DNA of 64,000 nt, taken from positions 310,001 to 374,000 of the forward strand of contig NZ_PYJN01000016.1 in NCBI RefSeq assembly GCF_003025035.1. The letters are read 5' to 3'. This stretch comes from Rhizobium sp. SEMIA4064 (GTDB lineage: Bacteria; Pseudomonadota; Alphaproteobacteria; Rhizobiales; Rhizobiaceae). The position numbers and the translations under genes are program-made. Shown here one piece after another: positions 1 through 8,219 of this stretch (its first letter is position 1; the number at the start of each line of letters is the position of its first letter). Below the pieces are notes generated by a model. That model did no database searches and had not been told where the DNA came from. It worked only from the letters and a program-made list of their open reading frames with translations.

Positions 1-2
1 TG

Positions 3-74
3 ATTGGAAAGACCGGCCGCAAAACCGAACAAATGCTCGCCGTCGCCGAGACGGCCATGAAACTGCTGAACTGA
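3..74 (+). CDS. C-terminal fragment of an unidentified protein (5' end outside window)
   Basis: An open frame enters from the left edge and ends at a TGA at 72-74. It encodes about 23 residues ending in AETAMKLLN, an amphipathic helix-like tail. Too little is present to name the family. It is reported because the frame is open from the first base and is followed by a small GC-rich hairpin and a well-formed MFS gene. It could instead be non-coding. Confidence 0.4.
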   Translation: MGKTGRKTEQMLAVAETAMKLLN

Positions 75-92
75 TTTTTCACACGAATATTC

Positions 93-107
93 GGGGAAGC
101 GTTCCCC
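93..107. other. small inverted repeat between the fragment and the MFS gene
   Basis: GGGGAA and TTCCCC flank a three-base loop. No T-run follows in the + direction, so it is only a weak terminator candidate for the upstream fragment. Confidence 0.3.
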
Positions 108-129
108 CGCCCGCATCAAGGATCAAGAT

Positions 130-1344
130 ATGTCTGCAACCGCCGCAGCGAGACGCGAGAGCGCTCCGCTCCCCGAGAAGACCATTTCGCCATTGATGAC
201 TTTCATGTTCGCTGCCGCCTGCGGGCTGGTGGCCGCCAATCTCTATTACGGCCAGCCGCTGGCTGGCCCGATCAGCCAGGCGCTCGGCTTCACGCCGGCA
301 GCGACCGGTCTGATCGTGACGCTGACGCAGATCGGCTATGGCCTCGGCCTGCTGCTGATCGTACCGCTCGGTGACCTCTTGGAAAACCGAAGGCTAGTGC
401 TGACCTTGATCGGCCTTTCGGCCGTGGCGCTCGTCGGCGCCGCCTTCGCTTGGTCGCCATCGCTATTCCTGCTTGCCTCCCTTTGCATCGGCCTCGCCTC
501 GGTGGCCGTACAGGTGCTGGTGCCTTTCGCTGCCCACATGGCGCCGGATGCCAGCCGCGGCGCAGTTGTCGGCAATGTCATGAGCGGCCTGCTTTGCGGC
601 ATCATGCTGGCCCGGCCAGCGGCGAGCTTCCTGTCGGAACTCTCCTCCTGGCATACGGTCTACATCCTCTCAGCCTGCGTCATGATCGGGCTTGCCATCA
701 TTCTTCGCATCGCCCTGCCGACCCGCGTTCCGCACACCAAGCTGCACTACGGCCAACTGCTCTCTTCAATGGGCCATCTCGCGCTGCATACGCCGGTGCT
801 GCAACGCCGCGCGCTCTATCAGGCCTGCATGTTCGGTGCCTTCAGCCTGTTCTGGACAACGACGCCGCTGCTGCTGGCAAGCCCTGCCTTCGGCCTGACG
901 CAGAACGGTATTGCCCTCTTCGCACTGGCTGGCGCCGCAGGCGCGGTCGCTTCGCCGATTGCCGGTCGTATCGCCGATCGCGGCTGGACGAAGCTTGCCA
1001 CCACCTTCGCCCTGGTGCTCGCCATCATCGCTTTCCTCATTGGCCACGCTTCCGGTAGCGGCTCGCTGCTGGCGCTCGTCACATTGACACTCTCCGGCAT
1101 CCTGCTCGATTTCGGCGTGCAGACCAATCTCGTGCTCGGCCAGCGCGCCATCTTTGCGCTGAGCGCCGAACATCGCAGCCGCCTGAATGGTCTTTACATG
1201 GCGACATTCTTTGCCGGCGGCGCGTTCGGCTCGGCAATCGGCGGCTGGGCCTATGCCACCGGCGGCTGGAATCTCGCCTCATGGATTGGCGTCTGCTTCC
1301 CGGTGGTGGCGCTGCTCATCTTCCTGACCGAACGGCAGAAATGA
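130..1344 (+). CDS. MFS family exporter (12 TM segments)
   Basis: The 404-residue protein has the hydrophobic pattern of twelve membrane helices and belongs to the major facilitator superfamily, in the AraJ/YnfM-like drug and metabolite efflux branch. The first helix carries AANLYYGQPL, a signature of this branch, and the loop after helix 2 carries GDLLENRRL, the family's motif A (usually G-D-x-x-x-R-R). A Shine-Dalgarno AAGGA lies seven bases before the ATG. The substrate cannot be told from sequence. It is proton-coupled by family, acts in the inner membrane, and converges exactly with the FAD monooxygenase next door, so the two are not one operon. Confidence 0.85.
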   Translation: MSATAAARRESAPLPEKTISPLMTFMFAAACGLVAANLYYGQPLAGPISQALGFTPAATGLIVTLTQIGYGLGLLLIVPLGDLLENRRLVLTLIGLSAVALVGAAFAWSPSLFLLASLCIGLASVAVQVLVPFAAHMAPDASRGAVVGNVMSGLLCGIMLARPAASFLSELSSWHTVYILSACVMIGLAIILRIALPTRVPHTKLHYGQLLSSMGHLALHTPVLQRRALYQACMFGAFSLFWTTTPLLLASPAFGLTQNGIALFALAGAAGAVASPIAGRIADRGWTKLATTFALVLAIIAFLIGHASGSGSLLALVTLTLSGILLDFGVQTNLVLGQRAIFALSAEHRSRLNGLYMATFFAGGAFGSAIGGWAYATGGWNLASWIGVCFPVVALLIFLTERQK

Positions 1345-2592
1345 TCAGGATGGCTGCGGAACGACACTCCGCAGCCAATCGCATTCGCTGAGGCCGGCCG
1401 AAGCAAAGGGATCGATCAAAGTGCCGGAGACAATCGAGGCCAAGATCTGCGGCCCCGGCGGCACCTTGGCGATGGTGGCAACCAGTCGATCCCGGACCCA
1501 GGCCAGTGCTGTCGAATCCGACTGGTAGAACGGCGTAAACACCAGCGATAGCAACTGAAACAGCCGCACATGCATCCGCCGCGCGTTGGTATAGTCGGCA
1601 AGCGCTGCACCGATATCCTCGTTGCCCGCCAACGCATGTGCAAGCGCCGCCACATCCAGCAGCGCCATATTGGCGCCCTGCCCGAGTTGCGGGCTCGTCG
1701 AATGTGCGGAGTCGCCGACGAAGACTGTACGGCCGCAATAGGGCATGGCCACGGTTCGATGGGTGTAGCGCGCCAGCGTCAACTGATCCCAATCGATAAT
1801 CTGATCGAGCAGCGGCTGGCATTCCGGCCAATAGCCGCGGACCGCCGACTTCCAGCGATCGAGCCCCTGCCTGCGCACCTCATCGGCATCCGCGATCTTC
1901 AAACTCCAGAACAACGCCGCCTGCTTCGGCAGGTCCGGCCTCCGCTGTCCAATCGGCAACACGCCGATCATCACTTGCGCCTGGTCGTAGCGCTGCGTCA
2001 GCGCCTTCTCATCCACCAACCCATCCGGACAATCCAGCGTCGCCCAGAAGGCGCCATAGGCGAGATTGCGCGTCCGTGGTGCGACCGGCGACGCAGCGAT
2101 CAATTCAGAACGCGCACCGCTCGCGTCGATGACAAGATCATACGGCCCCACCCGCTCTCCACCCTCGATAATGAGATAGGTCTGACTGCCCTCTTCCAAC
2201 GTGCCAGTCACCCGCCGTCCGGTAAAGACAAGGTGTCGCCGTGCGGAGACTTCGTCGTAGAGCGTATCGAACAGCGCGGCGCGATGAACAGCCAGCCCAT
2301 ACCGCCCGCCGGCCAGCCTGTCATAACGCACGTCAAGAACGATGCAGCCACGCTTCGTCTCGGTGCCGAACAGCCGGTCGATGCGATTGCCGGCGGCGTG
2401 GATGGCGGGGCCGAGGCCGAGCGATTCCAGCACGGTCAGGCCGGTCGGCTGCAGCATCAGGGCGGATCCGACCGGCGCAGGATTGTCGAACCGCTCGACA
2501 ATCTCCGTCGTATGGCCGGCGCGGGAAAGAAGCAAGGCGGCAGCAAGGCCCGCAGGTCCGGCGCCCACGATCGCAATTTTCAGGGATTTCAC
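1345..2592 (-). CDS. FAD-dependent monooxygenase (PHBH/UbiH-like)
   Basis: The 415-residue protein starts with a Rossmann dinucleotide motif GAGPAGLAAALLLSRAG (about residues 10-26). It carries the second FAD motif GDSAHSTSPQLGQGANMAL near residue 290, which places it in the class A flavoprotein hydroxylases (PF01494). These use NAD(P)H and O2 to hydroxylate aromatic or similar substrates. The substrate is unknown. The start is GTG at 2592, ten bases downstream of the HxlR gene stop, so the two are probably co-transcribed and the regulator may control this enzyme as well as qorB. The stop codon abuts the MFS stop with no spacer. Confidence 0.8.
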   Translation of the reverse strand: MKSLKIAIVGAGPAGLAAALLLSRAGHTTEIVERFDNPAPVGSALMLQPTGLTVLESLGLGPAIHAAGNRIDRLFGTETKRGCIVLDVRYDRLAGGRYGLAVHRAALFDTLYDEVSARRHLVFTGRRVTGTLEEGSQTYLIIEGGERVGPYDLVIDASGARSELIAASPVAPRTRNLAYGAFWATLDCPDGLVDEKALTQRYDQAQVMIGVLPIGQRRPDLPKQAALFWSLKIADADEVRRQGLDRWKSAVRGYWPECQPLLDQIIDWDQLTLARYTHRTVAMPYCGRTVFVGDSAHSTSPQLGQGANMALLDVAALAHALAGNEDIGAALADYTNARRMHVRLFQLLSLVFTPFYQSDSTALAWVRDRLVATIAKVPPGPQILASIVSGTLIDPFASAGLSECDWLRSVVPQPS

Positions 2593-2601
2593 CGGATGCG
2601 C

Positions 2602-3018
2602 TCAGTCTTGCGATTGATCGAAATGAGCTCTTGCGACGCGCACGGCCTCTTGATTGGCCTCAGCCCAGTTCAGAAGCTGCGCCAAAGGCTCGTAGAGCGA
2701 ATAGCCAAGATCGGTCATGCGGTATTCAACGCTCGGCGGCTTGGTCGGGAAAACCTCACGACCAATATAGCCATCGCGCTGGAGTTCGCGCAGCGTCTGC
2801 GTCAGCATCCGCTGGGAAATATCGGGCACCATGCGGCGCAGCTCGCCAAAGCGATAGGGTCGCTGCGCCAGGGCCTCCAGCAACAGCACCGACCATTTGC
2901 CGCCGATCTGCGAGATCAAATCCCGCACCGGGCAATCCGTAAACGTGACCTTGCTGATATCGACGGCACGCAACGGTGCCTTCGTGCTACGCAGATTGAC
3001 GACAGTGCTGGCGCTCAA
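2602..3018 (-). CDS. HxlR-family transcriptional regulator (YtfH/QorR-like)
   Basis: The 138-residue winged-helix protein contains the HxlR core [13 protein letters not shown], the recognition segment [19 protein letters not shown] and the wing [12 protein letters not shown]. It has a Cys early in the protein (TFTDCPVRD), the position where redox-sensing members keep their reactive cysteine. I chose the TTG at 3018 because AAGGGA sits six bases upstream. An open frame continues further upstream but would start inside the promoter region. It is divergent from a QorB-like reductase, the arrangement of ytfH-ytfG in E. coli, so redox or quinone-stress control is a reasonable inference. Confidence 0.85.
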   Translation of the reverse strand: MSASTVVNLRSTKAPLRAVDISKVTFTDCPVRDLISQIGGKWSVLLLEALAQRPYRFGELRRMVPDISQRMLTQTLRELQRDGYIGREVFPTKPPSVEYRMTDLGYSLYEPLAQLLNWAEANQEAVRVARAHFDQSQD

Positions 3019-3038
3019 GACAGTTCCCTTTTGGTAAC

Positions 3039-3093
3039 GTAGAGCCAAAAAACTGCCTCCTTTACAGATCGAAGTCAAACGCCAATGTAGAGC
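3039..3093. promoter_or_regulatory. divergent promoter region with repeated GTAGAGC elements
   Basis: The 137-base gap between the HxlR regulator and the qorB-like gene contains GTAGAGC at 3039-3045 and again at 3087-3093 in the same orientation. HxlR proteins bind as dimers near their own divergent promoters, so these are candidate operator half-sites. The assignment is inference. Confidence 0.35.
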
Positions 3094-3155
3094 TAGTCTC
3101 TTTTTGAGAGCGACAAACCTCTGCAAGTCCGCGGCGGTCAAACAAGGAAAACCAT

Positions 3156-4043
3156 ATGAGCAGCACTCTTCTCGTCACCGGCGCCGCGGGTCAGCTTGGC
3201 CAGCGCGTCATCCATCACCTGCTGGAGACATACAAGGTCGCCCCCGGCCGCATCATTGCCGCGACCCGCAGCCCTGAGAAGCTTGCCGACCTCGCCGCCA
3301 AGGGCGTCGTCACCCGCAAGGCCGATTTCGATGATGCCGCCAGCTTGTCCGCTGCCTTCGCCGGCGTCGATCGCCTGCTGATCATCAGCACCGACGCGCT
3401 CGCCGTCCCCGGCCAGCGCCTCAAGCAGCACACGGCTGCCGTGGAGGCCGCGAAAGCCGCTGGCGTCAAGCACATCCTCTATACCTCGATGCCAGCCCCG
3501 GAAAACTCCCTCGTCATCTTCGCGCCCGATCACCTCGGCACGGAAAATGCCATCAAGGCAAGCGGCATCGGCTACACGATCCTGCGCGACGCCTGGTACT
3601 TCGACAACCACCTGCACGGCCTGCCCCACAGCCTCGAAGTCGGCAAGTGGTACACCTCGAGCGCCGGTGGCCGCGTCAGCAATATCAGCCGCGAAGACTG
3701 CGCACTGGCCATCGCCGCCGCTTTGGCTTCCGACACGACGGAAAATGCCACCTACACGCTGACGGGCTCGACCGCCGTCACCATCGAGGACATCGCAAGC
3801 GTCGTTAGCAAGATCACCGGCCGGCCGCTGGAAGTCGTGCAGGTCAACGACGAACAGTTCGCCGCTGGCCTTACCGGCGCCGGCCTGCCGAAATTCGTCG
3901 TCGACATGCTCGTCTCCGCCGACGCCAACATCCGCGCTGGCAATTTCAATATCCTCACGAACGACTTCAATAAGCTGACCGGCAAGGAGCCGCAGACGCT
4001 GCGCAGCTTCGTCGAGGAACATAAGGCCGCGTTGCTCGGCTAA
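3156..4043 (+). CDS. qorB: QorB-like NAD(P)H:quinone oxidoreductase, NmrA/SDR fold
   Basis: The 295-residue protein opens with [19 protein letters not shown], a GxxGxxG dinucleotide motif of the atypical SDR/NmrA group. It continues with the collinear features of E. coli YtfG/QOR2, including an ILYTSMP strand and a [15 protein letters not shown] segment. QorB reduces quinones with NADPH and is thought to protect against quinone stress. An AAGGAA ribosome site precedes the ATG. The divergent HxlR regulator matches the ytfG-ytfH gene pair, which supports the assignment. Substrate preference is not shown by sequence. Confidence 0.8.
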   Translation: MSSTLLVTGAAGQLGQRVIHHLLETYKVAPGRIIAATRSPEKLADLAAKGVVTRKADFDDAASLSAAFAGVDRLLIISTDALAVPGQRLKQHTAAVEAAKAAGVKHILYTSMPAPENSLVIFAPDHLGTENAIKASGIGYTILRDAWYFDNHLHGLPHSLEVGKWYTSSAGGRVSNISREDCALAIAAALASDTTENATYTLTGSTAVTIEDIASVVSKITGRPLEVVQVNDEQFAAGLTGAGLPKFVVDMLVSADANIRAGNFNILTNDFNKLTGKEPQTLRSFVEEHKAALLG

Positions 4044-4106
4044 GTCTATGGGATGGTCAGGCGAGGCCGTCTTTGCCGCACCTTCACGCATGGCCCCTCA
4101 CCCCAG

Positions 4107-4133
4107 CCCTCTCCCCGCAACGCGGGGCGAGGG
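4107..4133. repeat. rhizobial intergenic palindrome, copy 1
   Basis: CCCTCTCCCCGC and GCGGGGCGAGGG form a near-perfect hairpin with one mismatch around AAC. It sits between convergent qorB and pdxJ and resembles the copies at 4197 and 57745. Such dispersed GC-rich palindromes (RIME-like) are frequent between rhizobial genes. Confidence 0.6.
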
Positions 4134-4196
4134 AGTTTTCATGCCTCAAGCATGAACTCTAACCGAGTGATGTAATCAATGGCTTGCGCTGTCGTC

Positions 4197-4223
4197 CCTT
4201 CTCCCCGCAATGCGGGGAGAAGG
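4197..4223. repeat. rhizobial intergenic palindrome, copy 2
   Basis: A perfect 13-base inverted repeat (CCTTCTCCCCGCA and its complement) surrounds a single A. It is followed by GGATGAGGGGC, the usual flank of this repeat family. With copy 1 it fills most of the 251-base gap between qorB and pdxJ. Confidence 0.65.
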
Positions 4224-4294
4224 CTAGGATGAGGGGCCAGGCAAAAGGGCGCGGCAAAAGACGAGCGCGCCTGATCAGCCGCAGATCCCGCCGA

Positions 4295-5047
4295 TCAAAC
4301 CGCCTGCCCGCATGCCCGACAAAACCGCCGCACCGTCTCCGCCATGCCATATTCCAGCGCATCGGCGGTCAGCCCATGCCCGATGGAAGCTTCTGCGAGC
4401 CCAGGGATGCGCTTGAGGAGTGCCGGCAGGTTGGCAACCGTCAGGTCGTGGCCGGCATTGACAGCAAGGCCGTTGGCAAATGCCGCGTCCGCAGTCTTGC
4501 CGAGACCATCGAGAATGACGGCAGCCCGCTCCGGTGCGTCATAGCAGCCGCCATAGGGACCGGTGTAAAGCTCGATGCGGTCAGCACCAACCTCCTTGGC
4601 AATCTTTACGGCCTCGGCATCGCCGTCCCCATCCGCAAACAAGGAAACGCGGCAGCCGATCTTCTTGTATTTGGCAACGACCTCGGCCAACAGATCGCGA
4701 TTTTTACGGAAATCCCAGCCGTGGTCGGACGTCGCCTGTGAGGGATCGTCGGGCACCAGCGTCACCTGCTCCGGCTCCACGGATGCGCAGAGATCGAAGA
4801 ACTCGTCGGTCGGATAGCCTTCGATATTGAACTCCGCCTCCGGAAATTCGTCGTCGATCAATGCCCGGATATCGGGCAGGTCGGAGAAGCGGATGTGCCG
4901 CTGATCGGGCCGCGGATGCACCGTCAGGCCGCTGGCACCGGCGGCAAGAGCGATCCGTCCCAAGCCGGTGACACTCGGCCAGGGAAGGTCGCGCCGGTTA
5001 CGCAACATGGCAATAGCATTGAGGTTCACGGAGAGCTTGGCGGGCAT
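4295..5047 (-). CDS. pdxJ: pyridoxine 5'-phosphate synthase PdxJ
   Basis: The 250-residue TIM-barrel enzyme condenses 1-deoxyxylulose 5-phosphate with 1-amino-acetone 3-phosphate to make pyridoxine 5'-phosphate, the last step of the DXP-dependent vitamin B6 pathway. It starts at the conserved [17 protein letters not shown]. It shows the family motifs [33 protein letters not shown] and NAGHDLT. The length matches the family (240-250). The open frame continues 52 codons upstream, but homologous sequence begins at this ATG. It stands alone here, without acpS or pdxA. Confidence 0.95.
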   Translation of the reverse strand: MPAKLSVNLNAIAMLRNRRDLPWPSVTGLGRIALAAGASGLTVHPRPDQRHIRFSDLPDIRALIDDEFPEAEFNIEGYPTDEFFDLCASVEPEQVTLVPDDPSQATSDHGWDFRKNRDLLAEVVAKYKKIGCRVSLFADGDGDAEAVKIAKEVGADRIELYTGPYGGCYDAPERAAVILDGLGKTADAAFANGLAVNAGHDLTVANLPALLKRIPGLAEASIGHGLTADALEYGMAETVRRFCRACGQAV

Positions 5048-5471
5048 GATCGAAATCCATGATTTATAAAGAGGATAATACATCCGTTTTATGCGATTGC
5101 ACGCCGCAAGACCAACGAGATTCGAATATCGATTCATGCAAAAGATTGATGGTCCTCCCCTCTTTTGCCGTCTCACCCGTCCGACGATACCCCCTTCGGG
5201 CAACTTATAATTTCCCCGAAACCCGATAGCGTCATTGTATCGGGCGCCTGATTTGATTCGTCCGGGAATGAGGGGGCCAAAAGTTCGCCCACGGTAAATT
5301 TGTCCTTATGAAACCTAAGAATTTTCATCGGCGACATCTGCGTTTGTTGGTCGCGTCATTGTGAAAGCGAGTTGGGCGTAGCTTCGGCCTCCTCCGTCAG
5401 ACAAAAAAATAGGCACTCAATCGTGGCGTGGGGCGCCGCGATCAAAAGGGGATGGAAATATGGAGGGACTC
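5048..5471. other. divergent intergenic region pdxJ / merR-type gene
   Basis: The gap is 424 bases and holds no convincing gene. A CCCGATA...TATCGGG inverted repeat with a nine-base loop lies at 5222-5244. It could be a regulatory site or a weak terminator. Nothing else stands out. Confidence 0.4.
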
Positions 5472-5966
5472 ATGTCTGACGGTTCCAAACGTCCGTTTGC
5501 TGCCGCCAATCTTGTTTCTCGGGCGCGCGCCAAGTACCGGTTCCTGCCTGAGACGGCAATTCCGTCTGACCTGCCGGAGGGGTCGGTTGCCATTGCGGAT
5601 ATGGCCAGCGCTTTCGGCGTGACGCACAGGACGCTGCACTTCTACGAGGAAAAGCGGCTGATCTCGGCCGATCGCCACGGGCTGATGCGCATCTACGGCA
5701 TCGACGATGTGCTGCGCATGGCCGTCATCACGGTTTGCCGCGAAGCCGGCATGTCGATCGCCGTCATTCAGGAGATCATGGAAAAGCTTGACGAGGCGGA
5801 AACATCTGATGGTGCCGAGGCTATCTTCCGCACGGCCCTCAACCACCGCAAACGCGAACTGATCGTTGAGATGTCCCAATTGAACCGGCAGATGCAGAAA
5901 GTCACCGATCTCCTTGACTATGACAGCACCCCAGAACTCCGCTATTCTCATGGCGAAGACATCTGA
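5472..5966 (+). CDS. MerR-family transcriptional regulator
   Basis: The 164-residue protein has a MerR helix-turn-helix beginning IADMASAFGVTHRTLHFYEEKRLI, followed by R-x-Y and a C-terminal dimerisation coiled coil (KRELIVEMSQLNRQMQKV). An N-terminal extension of about 45 residues precedes the HTH, which is longer than in metal-sensing MerR proteins. No metal-binding cysteine cluster is visible, since the only Cys lies in the middle (TVCREAG), so the effector is unknown. I chose the second ATG because GGAGGG sits just upstream. An ATG twelve bases earlier is possible. Confidence 0.8.
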   Translation: MSDGSKRPFAAANLVSRARAKYRFLPETAIPSDLPEGSVAIADMASAFGVTHRTLHFYEEKRLISADRHGLMRIYGIDDVLRMAVITVCREAGMSIAVIQEIMEKLDEAETSDGAEAIFRTALNHRKRELIVEMSQLNRQMQKVTDLLDYDSTPELRYSHGEDI

Positions 5967-6023
5967 CCTCTAGCGTCTGGCGCAGAGGTTACCCCACCTA
6001 ATCACGAAGTGAGCAAGTAAGCT

Positions 6024-7151
6024 TCACCGGACAATCGTCAGCGTCTCGGCGGCGCGCGTGATCGCCGTATAGAGCCAGCGCTCGCGCGTATCGCGAAACG
6101 CCCAGCTTTCGTCGAACAACACGACGTTATTCCACTGCGAACCCTGCGCCTTATGCACGGTAAGCGCATAGCCGTAATCGAATTCATCATAGCGCTTGCG
6201 GGTCGACCAGGGGATTTCGCCTTCGACATCCTCGAAGGCTTGCTTCAGCAGCTTGATCTTCGCCGCACCCCGATCCATGTCGTCATCTTCCGGCCGCACC
6301 AGCAGATTGATGCCCGGCTTCGTGGTTTCCCTGGACGACGTCATCACCTGCCAGAGCGAACCATTGAGCAGGCCCTTGGCGGGGTCGTTGCGCAGGCAGA
6401 CCAGCTTGTCGCCGGATTGCGGATATTCGGCCGTAAAACCCTTGAGCTCGCGCAGTCGCTGATTGTAACGTCGGCGGGTACGGTTGGTGCCGACCAACAC
6501 CTGATCCGCCTCGAGTACCAGTGGCTGCGTCACCTCATTCTTCGAAATCACCTTCGCCGTGCCGTAGTCGCCGTGCATGATCTCCTTGCCCTCACGCACA
6601 TGCATGGCGAGTTGGATGATCGGATTGTCACGGGCCTGGCGGTGAATGTCCGTCAGCAGATAGTCCGGCTCTTCGTTGGTGAAGAAACCACCGCCTGAGA
6701 CCGGCGGCAACTGACCGGGATCGCCAAGCACGAGAATCGGCGTGCCGAAACTCATCAGGTCCTTGCCGAGCGCTTCGTCCACCATCGAACATTCGTCGAC
6801 GATGATCAGCGCTGCCTTGGCGACAGGGCTCTGCCGGTTGATGGTGAACATTGGAGCGATCGACGTCTTGCCGGTCTCTTCGTCCTCGACAGCCTCTTCG
6901 CCGCGCGGGCGATAGATCAGCGAATGGATGGTCTTGGCGTTGCTGGCGCCGCGCGAGCGCAGCACCTGCGCCGCCTTGCCGGTGAAGGCAGCAAACAGCA
7001 CCTCGCCATCGACATGCTCGGCAAAATGCCGCGCAAGCGTCGTCTTACCCGTACCGGCATAGCCGAACAGGCGAAACAGCGGCGAGCGCCGTTCCTTCAG
7101 CCATTTGGCAACGGCCTTGAGCGCTTCGTCTTGTTGTGGCGCGAATTGCAT
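6024..7151 (-). CDS. small SF1B DNA helicase, RecD/Dda-like
   Basis: The 375-residue ATPase shows superfamily 1B helicase motifs in order. These are Walker A FGYAGTGKTT (residues 29-38), Walker B VDECSMVD (118-125), motif III LGDPGQLPPVSGG, and C-terminal motifs V-VI ALTVHKAQGSQW and ERWLYTAITRA. The length and compact plan resemble phage T4 Dda or the helicase core of RecD2 rather than full RecD. It would translocate 5' to 3' on single-stranded DNA. The gene is single and converges with the MerR gene. A role in repair or replication restart is inference. Confidence 0.85.
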   Translation of the reverse strand: MQFAPQQDEALKAVAKWLKERRSPLFRLFGYAGTGKTTLARHFAEHVDGEVLFAAFTGKAAQVLRSRGASNAKTIHSLIYRPRGEEAVEDEETGKTSIAPMFTINRQSPVAKAALIIVDECSMVDEALGKDLMSFGTPILVLGDPGQLPPVSGGGFFTNEEPDYLLTDIHRQARDNPIIQLAMHVREGKEIMHGDYGTAKVISKNEVTQPLVLEADQVLVGTNRTRRRYNQRLRELKGFTAEYPQSGDKLVCLRNDPAKGLLNGSLWQVMTSSRETTKPGINLLVRPEDDDMDRGAAKIKLLKQAFEDVEGEIPWSTRKRYDEFDYGYALTVHKAQGSQWNNVVLFDESWAFRDTRERWLYTAITRAAETLTIVR

Positions 7152-7210
7152 GGGCCGACTTGGCAGGATTCGGCCGGCAGAAGCAAGCAGTAAAAAACCC
7201 AGAATTGTTG

Positions 7211-7238
7211 GGAATAAAATCGTGGCAATTCGCGTCTC
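7211..7238 (+). promoter_or_regulatory. candidate ECF-type promoter for the YxFxxD-sigma-antisigma cassette
   Basis: GGAAT at 7211-7215 and CGTCTC at 7233-7238 are 17 bases apart, matching the usual pattern of ECF sigma promoters (GGAAY -35, CGTC-type -10). It lies about 60 bases before the first gene of a cassette that encodes its own ECF factor, so autoregulation is plausible. Confidence 0.45.
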
Positions 7239-7265
7239 ATGTTCGGCAACGCAAAACGTGGGGCC

Positions 7266-7280
7266 TAGACCATAGGTCTA
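7266..7280. promoter_or_regulatory. perfect palindrome upstream of the cassette
   Basis: TAGACC-ATA-GGTCTA forms a perfect 6-base inverted repeat, 20 bases before the start codon and overlapping the expected 5' leader. It could be an operator or an mRNA hairpin. No cognate regulator is identified. Confidence 0.4.
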
Positions 7281-7300
7281 CCATTCCGAGGAGAAACATC

Positions 7301-7681
7301 ATGAAAGCCGCGAAATTCTTGCCGATCCTGGTCATGGCATCGGCCGTAGCGACGTCGGCCTTTGCCGCAGCCCCGGTAAAAACCGGCGAGAGCGCCAAGG
7401 GCAAGGTTCTCACAGGCGAAAACGGCATGACGCTCTACACCTTCAAGAATGACAAGAAGGGTGTCTCCAATTGCAACGACGACTGCGCCAAGGCATGGCC
7501 GCCGCTGATGGCCGATAGCAAAGCCAAGGCAGAAGGCGCATATTCGATCATCACCCGCAAAGACGGGAAGAAGCAATGGGCGAAGGACGGCATGCCGCTC
7601 TATTTCTTTATGAAGGATACCAAGGCCGGTGAAGTTGCCGGCGATGGCTTCAAGGGTGTGTGGGATGCCGCACGGCCCTGA
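7301..7681 (+). CDS. secreted Yx(F/W/Y)xxD-repeat protein (COG4315, PF03640)
   Basis: The 126-residue protein has a clear Sec signal peptide (cleavage after about residue 22, TSAFAA). It then carries the family's paired motifs, LYTFKND and LYFFMKD, with NCNDDCAKAWPPL between them. The two Cys residues are probably disulfide bonded in the periplasm. The function of this family is unknown. The start is the ATG preceded by GAGGAGA. The gene overlaps the start of the ECF sigma gene by 17 bases, so it is likely translationally coupled and a co-regulated envelope target or sensor component. Confidence 0.85.
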   Translation: MKAAKFLPILVMASAVATSAFAAAPVKTGESAKGKVLTGENGMTLYTFKNDKKGVSNCNDDCAKAWPPLMADSKAKAEGAYSIITRKDGKKQWAKDGMPLYFFMKDTKAGEVAGDGFKGVWDAARP

Positions 7682-8219
7682 TCGGACCGACAGGGATGCG
7701 GGGGGAGCTCTCCCCGCGCCCGACAGCTTCGAGGCGGAGGTGCTGGCGCTCCTCCCCTCGTTAAGGCGCTATTCGCGCAGCCTCACCCGATCCGACGCCG
7801 ATGGCGAAGACCTTCTTCAGGACTGCGTGGAAAAGGTGCTGGCGCGGCGCAGCCAGTGGCGCGGGCTGAACCTGCGCGGCTGGGTGCTCACCATCATGAC
7901 CAATCTCTACCGCAACGGCCTGCGCCAGCAAGGTCGTCGCAATTTCGTCGATCTTGACGACAGCACCGATCTGCCGGCCGCCGAGACCAGCAGCGATCCT
8001 TTGGAGCGCTCGCGATTGGAAGCGGCGCTGAACAGCCTCGGGGAGGATTATCGCGCCGTACTGATGCTGGTCGTCGTCGAAGGCTACAGCTATCAGGACG
8101 TCGCCACCACACTGGATATTCCGATCGGCACCGTGATGTCGCGCCTGTCTCGAGCGCGCCGGAAAATGAGCAGTCTGATGAATGCCGAGAATGTCATTAC
8201 GCTTCGGAGACCGAAATGA
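7665..8219 (+). CDS. ECF-type RNA polymerase sigma factor
   Basis: The 184-residue protein has sigma region 2 (LRRYSRSLTRSDADGEDLLQDCVEKVLAR, then NLRGWVLTIMTNLYRN) and region 4 (ALNSLGEDYRAVLMLVVVEGYSYQDVATTLDIPIGTVMSRLSRAR). There is no region 1 or 3, as in extracytoplasmic function sigma factors. It starts inside the end of the upstream gene. ATG codons at 7644 and 7665 are both possible and the second fits the family length better. It overlaps the following anti-sigma gene by an ATGA junction, the standard arrangement for a sigma/anti-sigma pair. Confidence 0.9.
   Translation: MPHGPDRTDRDAGGALPAPDSFEAEVLALLPSLRRYSRSLTRSDADGEDLLQDCVEKVLARRSQWRGLNLRGWVLTIMTNLYRNGLRQQGRRNFVDLDDSTDLPAAETSSDPLERSRLEAALNSLGEDYRAVLMLVVVEGYSYQDVATTLDIPIGTVMSRLSRARRKMSSLMNAENVITLRRPK

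Noticed and set aside
1570..3042. 490-codon open frame on the + strand
   Set aside because: It lies antisense to the FAD monooxygenase and HxlR genes, has the skewed composition of a GC-rich shadow frame and no domain.
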